64,000 nucleotides of DNA, taken from contig MU119263.1 of assembly GCA_014904845.1 (NCBI GenBank), forward strand, positions 186,001 to 250,000. The letters run 5' to 3'. Below the pieces are notes generated by a model. It was given only the letters and a program-made list of their open reading frames with translations, ran no database searches and was not told the DNA's origin. Numbering within the stretch: the first letter of the stretch is position 1; every line of letters begins with the position of its first letter. The stretch comes from Acephala macrosclerotiorum (lineage: Eukaryota; Ascomycota; Leotiomycetes; Helotiales; Mollisiaceae). Below are positions 33,592-45,142 of the stretch, one piece after another. The translations under genes were made by a program, and so were the position numbers.

Positions 33592-36449
33592 ATGGCATTA
33601 TGCTGGCCAGGCTTCATCCTCCTGATATTGGCATACACAGTGCATGCAACGAACTACACACTCACGACTGAGTTGACGAATTTCATTCCGACCTGCGCCC
33701 AAGCATGTTTCATTTCGTTTCTAGACTCGAATTTTCCTGAGAACCTATGCACCACGACTCCGAGTTTGAATTGTTTGTGCACGCATAATAGCACATCGGG
33801 ATACACGGTTGGGGAAGGAGCAGTACAATGTATAATTTCAGAAGATAATATTGGCTTCTGCCAAGGGGACAGCGGGAAGTGTAAGCACACACACATCTGA
33901 TGCTTAACTGTGACTGACTTATGATGACAGCGACTGTCGCCTCTAATGCATATGCGATGTGTAATGGGATAGCGAATGCTTTACCCGAAACTCATTCCAC
34001 AATAACGGCAACATTGATCCTTCAAACATCAATGCCGAGCATCGTCTTGGTAGCTCCCCCAGTCACAACGAGTAGCTCTGGGAGCTCAAGCATACTTCAT
34101 ACAACTAGTTCCAGCATCAAGACCACGACATCGACTCTCACAACGGCATCGGCAGTGAAGACTACACTAACGACGAGCACAGTCTCAGCTGAAGCGTCGA
34201 ATGCATCAGCATCAGCATCTCCAATTCCAACATCTCTCTCAAAGTCTCAGATTGTTGGAATCACGGTTGCTGCAGTCGGTGGTGGGGCGGTGGCGCTTGG
34301 ATTGGTGATTTGCTTTGCATGTTGGCGAAGGAGAAACCACAAGCGAACCCGCGAGAGTGATTTAATACCATTCCAGCTTGACCCTCCAGCGCACGTGATG
34401 AATAATAAAAGGTATCACTACAGTTTCCGAGGGCCCACGGAAAGGAAACCAGGTGGAACAGCAAATGGAATCGCAGCAAGAGTACCGCCTCCAGTGCCGC
34501 CAAGACTGGATACTTCAGATCCCTTCATGTTCTCGAGGAGAAGTATCAGGCCAGATACGATTGGAGTTGCCATATCTCCAGACAATAAAGCCTCAGTAGA
34601 AGCTCAGCAGCGAAGATCCTCAAGATTGCTTCCCGAGAAACCCACGCTGAAGTTGAAAATGCCGCCATCGCAGGAAAGGCCATACAACGGTCTTTCTTTC
34701 TCACAACCAATTGTTCATCCTTCGGTCATAAGCAGGCAGAGCACAGCTACTCAGTTTGAAGAAGACTTCGAAAGTACCGATACAGCTACCAATGGCGATG
34801 CTCCTTGGAGAAAGTCAGTAGACCAGACTCTTGGCAACTCTCCAAGCAATAACAAGACAATCCGAGCTGTCTACCCTGATGAGAGAGACGACTCCACTTG
34901 GCGTCCGGGCCAGGCGCCAAACAATAACCCAAATACAGACCTCTATGTGAGACCGCTTAGCATAGGAGGCCGGAAAATAGGCAGTTTCTCCCAGCCACGA
35001 AATCCAGATGCCAACCCACCAATCCAGCTGGAGATCCCGGCTGCCCAACCAATGACTGGATCTTCTTCCGTTTATTCAGTAAGTGGTTCAGTTCCTAGCG
35101 ACGGAGGACGAGCCAGTCTGCCGAGAGCTAGACGTTCATATCAACAGCCTGGTCCATACGACGACACATTTGAGATGACATTCTCGCCAGAGGAGATCGA
35201 GCTAAGGACAGCAGAGCCACGAACAGATGTCACAAAGGAGCTTTCCCCTGTAGTAGAATCACCTGCCAGTGGCCGAAGTCCAGTCAACTACCCCAAGATT
35301 CCAGAATCTGTTAGCCCAACAATCCTTCGTATGAACTATGGACCACCGCCTCCACAACCTGACTTTACTCGAGTGATGGGATCAGCACAACCACAATCCA
35401 ATCAACCATGGCGAGCAGCCGAGATCAAAGCCCAACGAGAGCGAGAACGAATCGCCAGGGAACAAGCCCAAGCTCAAGCTCAAGCAGAAGCTCAAGCAGA
35501 AGCTCAAGCAGAAGCTCAAGCACGAGCCAGATCACCACAGCAAATAGCCCAGAGAGCAGCCTCAACAAGAGGACACCGACGACAAAACTCTCGCGAAAAT
35601 GCAGCAGCAATGAACTTCCCCGCTCCGCCCAGCAACACAGTTCGACGCACACCAAGTCCCAACTCACAACGGGATATCCACCCCGCGTTGCGGAGCCCTG
35701 TCGAGCCTCCTCCACGCTCACAGACAGCGCCAATAACAGACGCAACTGGAGGTTGGAACTACCATCCCTACAACCCCTCTCCCTCACGATCCCAATCCCA
35801 ACGACGGAACCAACAAACCAGACCACAGCCCCAGCCATATCAACAGCAGCTCGAAAGAAACAACTCAAACCTCGGCATTCCCTCAACAACAACCTCCTCT
35901 TCAACCACCCTCCCCACCTCCCTAAACCCCCTTACAAACCCCCTAACAAACCCGTCCTGGCAGCCCCAGCCTCAACCCCGAAATCCCCCCTCCTCACAAA
36001 ACCAGCCCTCAATAACATTCACACGCTCCTCCTCCGCTCTCTCAACTTACTCCCACGCCTCTCAAAATTCGAAAACATCTACTTCAAGTAGTCTTCTTGC
36101 AAAGAGATTAGGAGAACAAAAGGCCTCAAAACTAGCGCTCAGAACAGAGGAAATGAATGAGGGGAAGAGGAGACAGCAGGCTAAATGGCGGGTGCTTGGG
36201 AAGGAGGAGAAGGATGCTGCAAAAGGGGAGGGATGGAGGCCTAAGCTTGGACGTGATCGAGAAGAGTATGGTGGTGGATACGGTGGGATGGGAGGAGAGG
36301 GAGAGGGTAGGTTGGGAGTCCAGTATGCGGGCGATGGAGATAGGGCAAGGAGGGAGTTTGAGAGGATGGATTTACCGAGTACGCCTGGTTGGATTCCGAA
36401 GTTGACGCCGACGAGGAGGGGAGATGAGTTGTTTCTGAGTGTGCAGTGA
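33592..36449 (+). CDS. CFEM-like single-pass membrane protein with long disordered tail
   Basis: Exons 33592-33880 and 33931-36449 join over a 50-nt intron to 935 residues. A signal peptide (MALCWPGFILLILAYTVHA) is followed by about 100 residues with eight cysteines in CFEM-like order: PTC, QAC, NLC, NCLC, VQC, GFC and AMC, the last encoded after the intron. A Ser/Thr stalk leads to a membrane helix (IVGITVAAVGGGAVALGLVICFACW) stopped by RRRNHKR. Roughly 700 cytosolic residues follow. They are Pro/Ser/Gln-rich and disordered, with PPPVPP and PPPPQP tracts, a Gln-Ala-Glu repeat and a basic C-terminal end. CFEM proteins with a membrane helix can act as surface receptors or haem-linked proteins. 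The usual CFEM Asp is not obvious, so 'CFEM-like' is used. The tail suggests a signalling scaffold (inference). Confidence 0.78.
35463..35526 (+). repeat. 12-bp in-frame coding repeat (Gln-Ala-Glu-Ala)
   Basis: Near-perfect CAAGCAGAAGCT units within the CFEM-like gene encode alternating Gln-Ala and Glu-Ala pairs. The repeat is a likely site of length variation between strains without changing the frame. Confidence 0.7.
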
Positions 36450-37172
36450 GGAGTTAAAAGGGATAAGGAGATGTACTTTTTCTTTCGATAATCTTGTTCT
36501 TGGGGAGAGACTTTGGAGGTAGAGCATTACAAGGCGTCTGGTCTCTTTCGAATTTTCCTTAGGTTTGATGAATTGGGTTGCACAAGAGGAAAGGAAAGCG
36601 CATAACGCATCTTCGGCGTTCAGGAGCATTCGTTTACTAGGAGATATATACACCAGGCATGTACCAATAGCTTTGAGAATACCCATGGAAATCAGGAACG
36701 CGTTCTTCTCCCATGGCATAACTATAAATTTTGGAAGTGAGGCTGCGCCGCCTGGCAAGGTGACATCGGGTCCAAAGTTCCGGGGACGCAGGAACAAGAA
36801 TATTATACTCCCATAAACCCAGCTAGATCCAAGACTTTGCACCCAACGACCAAAGCCCTGGAACACTTGGGGAGGGCAAAAAGAAAGAGGTGTGGTGTAT
36901 GTCATTGGAGTCGATGCACAACATAGCCTTGCTATGATTGGATGCCTTGCGGGATTTGAGGTCCCCACCATGATACCCCTGCCTTTGGTGCCACGAGGGT
37001 GTTGATCTGAATAAGAAACAAAAAGAAACGTGGATGTGAGTCATTGTCGGTAGCCTTGTATCGCATTATTTTAAGAGTGCATTTGGCTGTTCGTAATTCT
37101 GGAGTTGTGGAGATTGTCGAGGAGACATATTCTTTTCGTTAGCACAACTGCAACTTCAAAAACCAACCTACT
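36450..37172. other. Intergenic between convergent genes
   Basis: 3' regions of the CFEM-like gene and the minus-strand disordered protein. A 199-codon minus-strand frame (36372-36971) overlaps the CFEM-like gene's end and lacks any recognisable feature. Confidence 0.45.
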
Positions 37173-38416
37173 TTAGGACTCCTCATCATCATATGCAAAC
37201 AAACCAGAACGGGGCTTTTTGGCGGGGCCGGACTTCGCTGGAGAAACTGACTTCGTGGGAGGATCGGACTTCGTTGAAGGAACGGACTCGCTGGCCGCGA
37301 ATTGAGCAGCCATCTGTGCCCAGCTCAAACCACCCTTCTCAACCCGGACTTGCTCTCGTGGCTGGACATTCAATTAGTCACGGAAAATGAAATGAGCACA
37401 GATATCAACTTACTGCAGGTCTATAGAAATCGGGATCTTGAAAACCTCGTTGTTGTGGAATTCTTCCATACTAATTTCCAAGTCAGATACAGGGCCCGAG
37501 TTTGAGAAGACGATATACTTGAACTTACCCCAGCTGGTCTCCACCTATCAAACTCTGGAACTCCTCTTCTTGCAAGTGTATCTCCCGGGGCGTATGCATT
37601 ACCACTGGGGTGGTACGAGTCGATTAAGGGTGTTGGCCTATCATCGAAGGGAGAACGAGGTAGGGAGGATAGGTCAGTTGGGGAGGTTCGATGAGGGGAG
37701 GATGGAAGGCCAGGGCGACGAGAGTTCTTTTGACCAGAGACCGTGCTGGAAGAAGTGCGTCTTCGGTGGCGATGGGCGCTGCTGTGAAGAGATGAGCGTG
37801 CATCCTTGGAGACACCGCTGCTTCGTCGTCGTCTTCCTGGATAGCCACGATGAGAGCGCTTGGGTGTTGAGACGCGTGCTCGTGGGGCAGGTGAAAGTAA
37901 CGTTGTGGCAGATCCCTCGATCTCTCCCTCCTCTATCTTGAACCCCATCTTGATATTATTTCCTATGTCCTTCATGCGGACTGTTAGGATCTGAGACTGG
38001 TCGATTGGCATCTTGGCAGAAGGCGCTGGCAGTGGGCGGGGGACTAGAGAAGGATACCACTTGCTCTTTTCGCTTGGCCGGCGTCCGCATGACTGGGGTG
38101 GTCGCGAGCAGGTCTCTAATGTCAGTCTTCCTTTCTTTGTCAGTTATCTGTGGCAATCTCATGAAGTCTTGTTGCATATGGCCGCTGCGGAGAGGCTGCA
38201 GGAAGCCTGCACTGCTCTGTTGGGACTTCCTTATGATGACTTTCCTTGGAGTTCACGGTCGGGTCGAAGAAGCAAGAACGGAAGTCTGTTTATATTCAGG
38301 ACACACTCTGGTTGGTTGACAACCGAGAACGTTGGCTGTAGGACGCTTGTCACATAGTCGAGCGAGTCCCGTGACTCCGGAATATCTTCAAAATCACTGT
38401 TGCCTGCTCTTCTCAT
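37173..38416 (-). CDS. Basic disordered hypothetical protein, apparent one-base frame break
   Basis: Four exons (38416-38307, 38244-37529, 37470-37414, 37361-37173) join by good GT-AG introns, but exon 2 holds one base too many for a continuous frame. Reading passes from KRKEQVVSFSSPPP in one frame to PSAKMPIDQSQ in the next, around a run of five G (plus strand, 38038-38042). No intron of usable length explains the switch. With a single reading of about 356 residues, the protein begins MRRAGNSDFEDIPES. It has a conserved-looking core (QSQILTVRMKDIGNNIKMGF), then a Ser/Arg/Pro-rich basic middle, and ends with LSWAQMAAQFAASES and an acidic tail. No family was recognised. Either a sequencing indel or a real disabling change. 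Confidence 0.6.
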
Positions 38417-40209
38417 CCAAGATTTCCTGATTTTCCTCCTCCTCCTCAACCATCTCTACAGAGCCTCAGCAGGTCAATGATTAATTATTTCAGCCGCAGA
38501 ATGCCGAGAAACCGGCTAGGATCGCTACTTCCTTGAATGTGCAGATGGATTAGGCTCCAACAGGGAGGTGTCATGGAGGTGCATCTGCTTGCATGACTCG
38601 GTTCTTTCAGCCTTACGGACTCAGATCTTCATCGATCCCGCGGACTCAACGTCGACCGACCAACCATTTGTTGGCTCGAATGATGGCCAATTGTATCTTG
38701 AACTTGAAGTTTCTTGGACTGCAGTAGCTCGCACTCCCCAGGTCTAGCAGGAAAGAAGGTTTTCGAGTCTCTCCCTCGGTGACGGTTCTCCCGTCCCGGC
38801 ATTGAAACGGCCCCCAACTTTCAAAGATACCAGCACCACAAAAACAAAAGCAGCCTCGATTTACGGCCAAATTGAGACATTCCATTGCTTTCCTGTATGG
38901 TCCTCTTCTACGAGCGGATAGGCCCTCTGTCTGCGGATTCATCGGGTCAGCTCTTTCCAGCGAAAGTTTGCCTTGCGTGGTGCGGTTCTTGTTCGTCAAG
39001 TTAAATAATCCATCACCAGTCTTTTCTTCGGAGCCTTACCGCTTTTTGTCACCGTGTATGACCTCCTCAGAGGCTGCTGTTCATTCAGGATGAGGCGACG
39101 AAGTATCCGGGCTTCGCCTTAGCCGGTGCAGGGCGTGACGCATGCACCATCTCAGTGAGATGTAGGTTAAATGCACCAAAGACCCAAGCGTGGTGCTCCC
39201 GCAGCCCGTGGTGTTGACCTTGGGACGCCGCTAAAACCTCGAGCACGAATCGGGGACATTGCTAGAGTCTCTTGTGATGGGTAATCCTGGCGGGGCCTGA
39301 AAATTCTCCGTCCCCCCCACTCCATGCTTGAAATTTGTTCGTTGATGTCAAAAGTATCGTATGAATTATGGAAAATTCATCCACATGAGAATACCTTGCT
39401 TGTCGAATGATAGACTAGAAACCTGTTTGGGACGTTCCGGCTGAACATATGGCAGACAGGGAGACCCGACCTGGTTGAAATTTCCAGCCCCGGAATTTTC
39501 AACATTGATAGCTCAAGGTAAATAGCATTCTAGATCCTTTTTGAGAACGGACATCCTTTCGACGGTCTCTGTGACTAGGACGCTGTGCATATTTTAGTGT
39601 TCAGCCCTGTTGCCAGAGTATATCCGTTGTTACTCTCGCGCAGGTACCGCAACATACTACCAGCTGATGGGACAGAACGTGTTGCTTAGGCCTTGGGCTG
39701 CCGCACGATGTGCCTATGGCGCCTGCCCCATGCCGATGCTAAGAGCCTCAAGGCAGTCATAACACTTGCTTTCGCAAATTCGTCTCAGGCCTTCGTCGCT
39801 GTTTGCGCGAACCTGAAATCTGAATGCTACCCCGATGTTAACTTGGTCCGGGGTTTAAGCCAACCGATTCGCCACTTCCTTATCATCCTGGACGTCTCCA
39901 TCTCGCATTACCTGCTGTGTTACCCTCTCAGACGCCGTGACCGTATCCTAGGTCCTCTTTACCCTAGACGTCATTCGACGGGCGAGTTCGAAGTCGTGAG
40001 ATGCCCCCATTTTCTGGTCTTCTCTAACCAACCATACGACGACCACCTCACTTGAGTCACCGAATGACTAAATGCCTTATGAGACTTGAAGCCAATTTGC
40101 TCTCTTCAATGCAGGGAAGTCTTCTGCCTTGAGAAAGAAAACCATGTATGAAAGACGTTGTGGGAGGACGGTTGAATAAAGACGAGCGAAGCTGGCCTCA
40201 AAATTGCAG
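38417..40209. other. Long intergenic region, no gene seen
   Basis: About 1.8 kb. Several short frames (for example 38646-38999 minus and 39693-40055 plus) lack recognisable content and good splice partners. Confidence 0.45.
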
Positions 40210-41270
40210 ATGGCAACCAACGTTCCGGCAACCATGATGCGAATAGCGATAGCAGGATCTGGCGGACTAGCAAGAATCTTTGTTGACCATCTTTTGGAGA
40301 CAGCCAACATATGCCTTGTAATATCAAGAGAGGTAAGGCAATTCCACTGATGGAAGGCAGACTACTGCTAACTGCTCCTTAGCCACAGCCAGATCTAGAG
40401 GCCCGCGAGTGCAATGTCGCAGTTGTCGACTACGATGACCAAGACCTGCTCCGATTCACACTAAGAGGCATAGATCTCGTCATATCCACTGTCTCTGGAA
40501 CACCGCAGATCAACCTCATTGATGCAGCCGCCCACTCGGGTGTTCGACGCTTCGTTCCTGCAGAATTCGAAGGGCCACCCACTCGTCGACCTCGAAACGA
40601 CCCCTTAGACCGTGGGAGGTCAGCTTGCCTCGACAGACTTCGTCACTGGCGTGGCCACCACCGCCGTCCTATGGACTCGACCATCTTCTCTTGCGGAGTC
40701 TTCTACGAAAGGTTTGCTCGCGGTGGGCTGAGCTCTTACGGCATCGGCGCATCGTCAAACACCTACTATCAAGGCTCATATTTGATGGATGTAGAGAATG
40801 GTACCGCTGAGGTAGTCGAACGGCACAGTAACGGTCACCAAGTGCATGTTACCATGACCTCGATTTACGACGTTGCGAGATTTCTCGTTGCGGCTCTTGA
40901 CATCGACCTTGACAGATGGCCAGGCGAGTTCAGAATGTCAGGGGATCGCATTACGGTCGCGCAGATTGTGCAATGGGCGGAATCTATTAAAGGTAACTCC
41001 AGCCTGCCCCTTCTCTCACAAATGATCTCAATAGACTAACTGTTCACAGGAGCAACATTTTTCACCGAAGTCATAGCGCCTGGCGACTTACCTGCGCATC
41101 TTGACTTTGCAAACTACCACCAAGACTATGCGAAAGTAGCTCGTATACAAGAGCTTATTGCCACAGAGCAACGACGGTACGACTTCCGACAACCGAACCT
41201 CAACGCTCTCGTCAGCGTCGAGCCGGAACCCTTCTGGGACTGGCTTAGAGACCACTGGGGTGCACAATAG
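40210..41270 (+). CDS. NmrA-like / isoflavone-reductase-like NAD(P)-binding protein
   Basis: Three exons (40210-40332, 40383-40992, 41050-41270) splice in phase to 317 residues. The start MATNVPATMMRIAIAGSGG gives the dinucleotide-binding GxGG turn at about residues 12-19. It is followed by DLLRFTLRGIDLVISTVSG, GVRRFVPAEFEGPPTRRP and FSCGVFYERFARGGL, all typical of fungal NmrA-like atypical short-chain reductases. The usual catalytic Tyr-Lys of classical reductases is not expected in this family. Likely role: an NAD(P)(H)-dependent reductase or redox-sensing regulator; the substrate is unknown. A neighbouring S41 peptidase relic is unrelated by function. The sequence appears intact. Confidence 0.85.
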
Positions 41271-42351
41271 CTCTCGCTATTACGAGCATCAACAAATCAA
41301 ACGTTTAGCTGCCTTGGCATGCTACTGAAAGGAAAATACTTGGAGGAAAGGCAAGCGGGAGTTTTGGAGGAGGTTATTTCTTGGTTATTTCATTGTCTCT
41401 TTGGCTTCGAAATTGTTTTACATGCTAGCTTTAGCATCATATTCCCCTCTTCACTTAGCATTAGATTATAGGGTAGCGATACCATGGCGACAACACTCAA
41501 TAAAGGCACAAATTTTTATCAGCGACTACTCTATCATCCAACTCCCAAATCCTCGCCTCGCCTCGCCTCGCCTCTCAGGTTGATTTGTAAAACCAACCCA
41601 AACCACAAAAAGACACGTACGCAAACACGAGCACCTCACGAGGCAACTACTTCCCGTTCCAGAAACCCCATAATTAAAATTCTTGCGCAAAATGATGGGG
41701 GTTCCCTACCATTAGGCACTGCCTAAATTGAGCCTGTTTCCGGATCTCTCACCCTTGCTCGGTTCCCTCGTTTCGCGTTTTTACGTACCTTGCGGCACAT
41801 TACAAACGCCCCATGTACCCCGCAGACCCACTAGAAACCCTAGGGAGTGCATCCGGAGTGAAAGTGAAACAGAGCCAATTGGATTTGCTTTCTTCCGCAA
41901 ACCACTTTGCGTAAAATATTGGGAGGTGATTCGTGACTTGTTTCTTGGGATTGATTGAGGGAAGGACTTTGGGCTTTCAGGAGGAGGATGGAAGGCAAGG
42001 GAGGGGAAGGAGGAGAGTATTGCGGACCTGGATTGGGAAGGGGTGTGTTCAGATAGAGAAAATACTTCGGGGGAAGCATGCCGAATGGAGAGAATGTGGA
42101 TGGATCGACGTGGGTAGAAGGGCGGGTGATATGGATTGGGATGAGAAGATGCCGATTCGAGATTGTGGGATCGGATGAAGGAGGGGAGATTAGATGAACC
42201 GAGATGGGAGAGGGTTTTTGCGAATGCGAGGTAATATACAGATGCATGCTGCTTGCAAATGTTTCTTTCTGTCTTATTCCGCCCCTTTCGTTTCTCTTCG
42301 TGTTTGTTTGAAATTTTGCATTGCAAGAAAAGATCGGATGAACTAGTTGCA
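41271..42351. other. Intergenic, upstream of the S41 relic
   Basis: Two overlapping minus-strand frames of 170-181 codons (41781-42352) are Ser/Pro-rich with no features and are judged chance. The stretch contains a CCTCG microsatellite. Confidence 0.45.
41551..41574 (+). repeat. CCTCG pentanucleotide microsatellite
   Basis: Four perfect CCTCG units plus a partial fifth. Not in a gene. Confidence 0.8.
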
Positions 42352-44727
42352 ATGAAGCTCTCGTACTTGTCTCTGATACTGCTGGGGCAGTGGACAGCGA
42401 CTTCGATGATCAGAAGAGATGGCGGAGCTGGGAACTATACTGGTACTCCATGTGCGATCGTGAGCCAGATTGCTGCTGCAGTGCGAGCAACTGCAGCTGC
42501 TAGTAGGGACATTCGGCATGACCGTCGACCAGTATGTTGATATGTGTGAACAGCGACACCAACGGTTGACGCGCAAACGGCGTATGACTGCCTCATCTCA
42601 GTGCCGTTGGATGCCCAAGCGGGTATTGCACTAGTGAACTCGATCCTACCATACGTGGAGTGGCAATCTGGTACCGAGTCTCGTCCCATCATTTGGTTCC
42701 GTGGGGTTGACTCCCTCAGATATCTCATACCTCAAAGCGCCATCGTCCGGGTACCTGATGCCTGCGACTGACATTCGAAAATCTCTAAACAAAATCATCA
42801 CCAACATTAGCACTGGTGTATACGCCACTGAACACGCCTTCCAGACCAACCTACTGAAGACCTTTCAAGCCGTGCATGATGGACATTTCCGCTTCGCACC
42901 GGATTTGATTGCAAAGGCGGTGCAATTTCGAAGGCCGTTGCAAATTGTGTCTGTGAGTCGTGATGGCGTTGAGATACCAAAGGTGTATCCCCGGCAGGGC
43001 ATCGCAGCTTTTGTGGCAGCTAACTCCACTGTTATGCCGTCGGAGATCACCAAAGTGAATGGCCAAAACGTGACGGCCTTTCTTGGAGACTTGGGGCAGC
43101 TGGGTTTCCTCCAATATCCGGACGCGTTGTATAACAATCTGTTCTATGAGATGGCTTTCGACTCGCAGTATGCGTACATGCACTCAGGGTATTTCGCGCT
43201 TGCTGGAAGATATGGATTTTTCTATCTAACATGACCGTTGAGTATGCGAATGGGATGATCAATACGTACCAGAATTACGCGGATATAGTAGGCAACTTCA
43301 ACGGCGTCGTAGATGGTCCATCGATGTATCAGAAGTTCTGTACCGGCCCCCATCAGGCGGCAGTGGTGTACAACAATACCTGGTGATCCAGGCTCCAACA
43401 CCTCCTCCTCTACCGCCCAAAGGAAAGACCCCTCCTTACGGATGCCCGACGCCTGATGTTGTCAGTTCCGATCAACAACTTTCCGGGTACTTCTTGGATG
43501 ATGCGAGTTACTCGGATGTTGTAGTGTTGAGTATGGTGTCTTTCGAGCCGAACTTTCCAGTCGAGTTTCCGTCTGTCATTCAAACTTTGATCTCAGATGC
43601 GAAAGCAGCTGGCAAGACGAAAATCATCATTGATCTTTCATCCAATAGAGGAGGCGACATCCTAGCCGGCTATGATGCCTTCCGCCAGTTCTTTCCTAAC
43701 ATCACTCAAGATGGCTACTCTCGTCTTCGCCAGCACGATGCTTTCGAGATCATGAGCGAACAGGCCCCAAAACACGCAGCAAATTTTACAACAAATTCCA
43801 ACAACGCAAAGGACCACCCCACATATGAGTCTGTACTGAACTTTCGTTACGACTTGAACCAAACAAATGGGAGCTTCATGACATATGGAGATAAATTTAC
43901 GCCGACAACGTTCAACGGAGACGAGTGTACTCCGTTGGTCAGATGGAACCTAGAAGATCCGACGACAACAACAAACCCAGTCTGGGGAATGGGTGAGACG
44001 ATCACCGGATATGGAGATAGGCAAAACTTCATCCAGCCGTTTGCGCCGGAGAATATCATTCTCGTAAGTATCTTATCAGCCTTGTGCAACGTCAATCAAC
44101 TAACGACAACAGCTTTATGATGGGTATTGTGCATCAACTTGCACGCTTTTCAGCGAATTTATGCGAACGCAACGTGGCGCGAAATCCATCGCTATGGGTG
44201 GCCGCCCGAACGCTTCGCCCATCCAAGGAATCAGTGGTACCAAGGGAGCCAACCACTATGGCTTCAGCTATGTATATCAGCTCGCACAAGTTGCTCTCGG
44301 CGAGGGGACTACGTCAGATGTATCCAACTGGACTTCCGTCACGGCGTACTCGGATCTCCCAATGAATCGCAGCGTGGATGCTTCGTTGAATGTAAGGGAT
44401 CAGATTCTAGCAAGCAATCTGAATGACGGCATACCAGCACAGTTCATAAGTGAGCCTGCAGACTGCAGACTGTTTTATGAGCCGAGCATGACAGTCGATG
44501 TGAGGGCCATATGGAGGAAAGCAGCTGATGCGGCCTGAGGATCTGTGAAATGTGTTGCTGGAGGCATCCCACATAAGGTTGAGACCAGGGCTGAGAGGAC
44601 CAGAAGATCAGAGGAGATGAAGATGAGGGCGAAGTTTGAAGGGACTGTTCCAGTACGACCAAGGTCTAAGGATGTTATGCTACTTCGTGAGAAGATTGAA
44701 TCTCATGGTAGGAAGGTGCCTTTGTAA
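42352..44727 (+). pseudogene. S41-family peptidase (fungal CPAF-like), decayed
   Basis: Five exonic segments (42352-42502, 42554-42670, 42720 onward, to 44063, then 44113 onward) splice with good GT-AG introns, and the product resembles fungal secreted S41 peptidases. A signal peptide (MKLSYLSLILLGQWTATS) leads to TPTVDAQTAYDCL and HDGHFRFAPDL. KIIIDLSSNRGGDILAGYDAF and the nucleophile region DGYCASTCTLFSEFM follow. Three lesions interrupt it: a frame change near 43222-43230; a second at a five-C run, 43347-43351; and TGA at 44536 where the frame continues with SVKCVAGGIP to TAA 44725. The reading otherwise stays open throughout, so decay is recent or some breaks are sequence errors. Confidence 0.7.
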
Positions 44728-45142
44728 TGGAGGTAGAGAGCTCAGAGTCAAATGTACATATCGAGCAGTAAAGAGCCATAGAATGTAAATACAACAGGAT
44801 TGAATAACTTCGAATCCGTTTCCCACATTTCGTCTTGAAGATGAGGTGAGGTCGGAATCGCGGTCATGGCTGAGTTTATAGTAGGGTCACGTGCTACGCT
44901 AGCAAATGTAAACAACCCGCTCGCTTTCATCCGGTATCGTCAACTCCAGACATTTCACGACGCCGCCGCCGACTAACGACTCCCAGCTCGATCGCATTCC
45001 TAGCTGACATATCCCCGATAATCGATATCACCAATTGACGCGAAGATACTTGAGATTGACGCGCGACAGCTCGAACGTCGCGAAATTTGGCTCGTCTCAC
45101 CTTTCCCCCACGCCCGCAGATGCGCTGCCGACACTGACATCA
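44728..45142. other. Upstream region of DSN1
   Basis: 415 bp between the S41 relic and the DSN1 start. The frame of DSN1 is open upstream to 45035, so a start further 5' cannot be fully excluded. No other gene. Confidence 0.45.

Noticed and set aside
36372..36971. 199-codon minus-strand frame
   Set aside because: It overlaps the coding end of the CFEM-like gene and contains no recognisable motif or coherent composition; judged a shadow frame.
38646..39093. Frames on both strands in the 38.4-40.2 kb gap
   Set aside because: Overlapping, short and without any family-like sequence.
41781..42352. Two overlapping minus-strand frames of 170-181 codons
   Set aside because: Both are open over the same DNA in different phases, Ser/Pro-rich and without motifs, and they cover the upstream region of the S41 gene.
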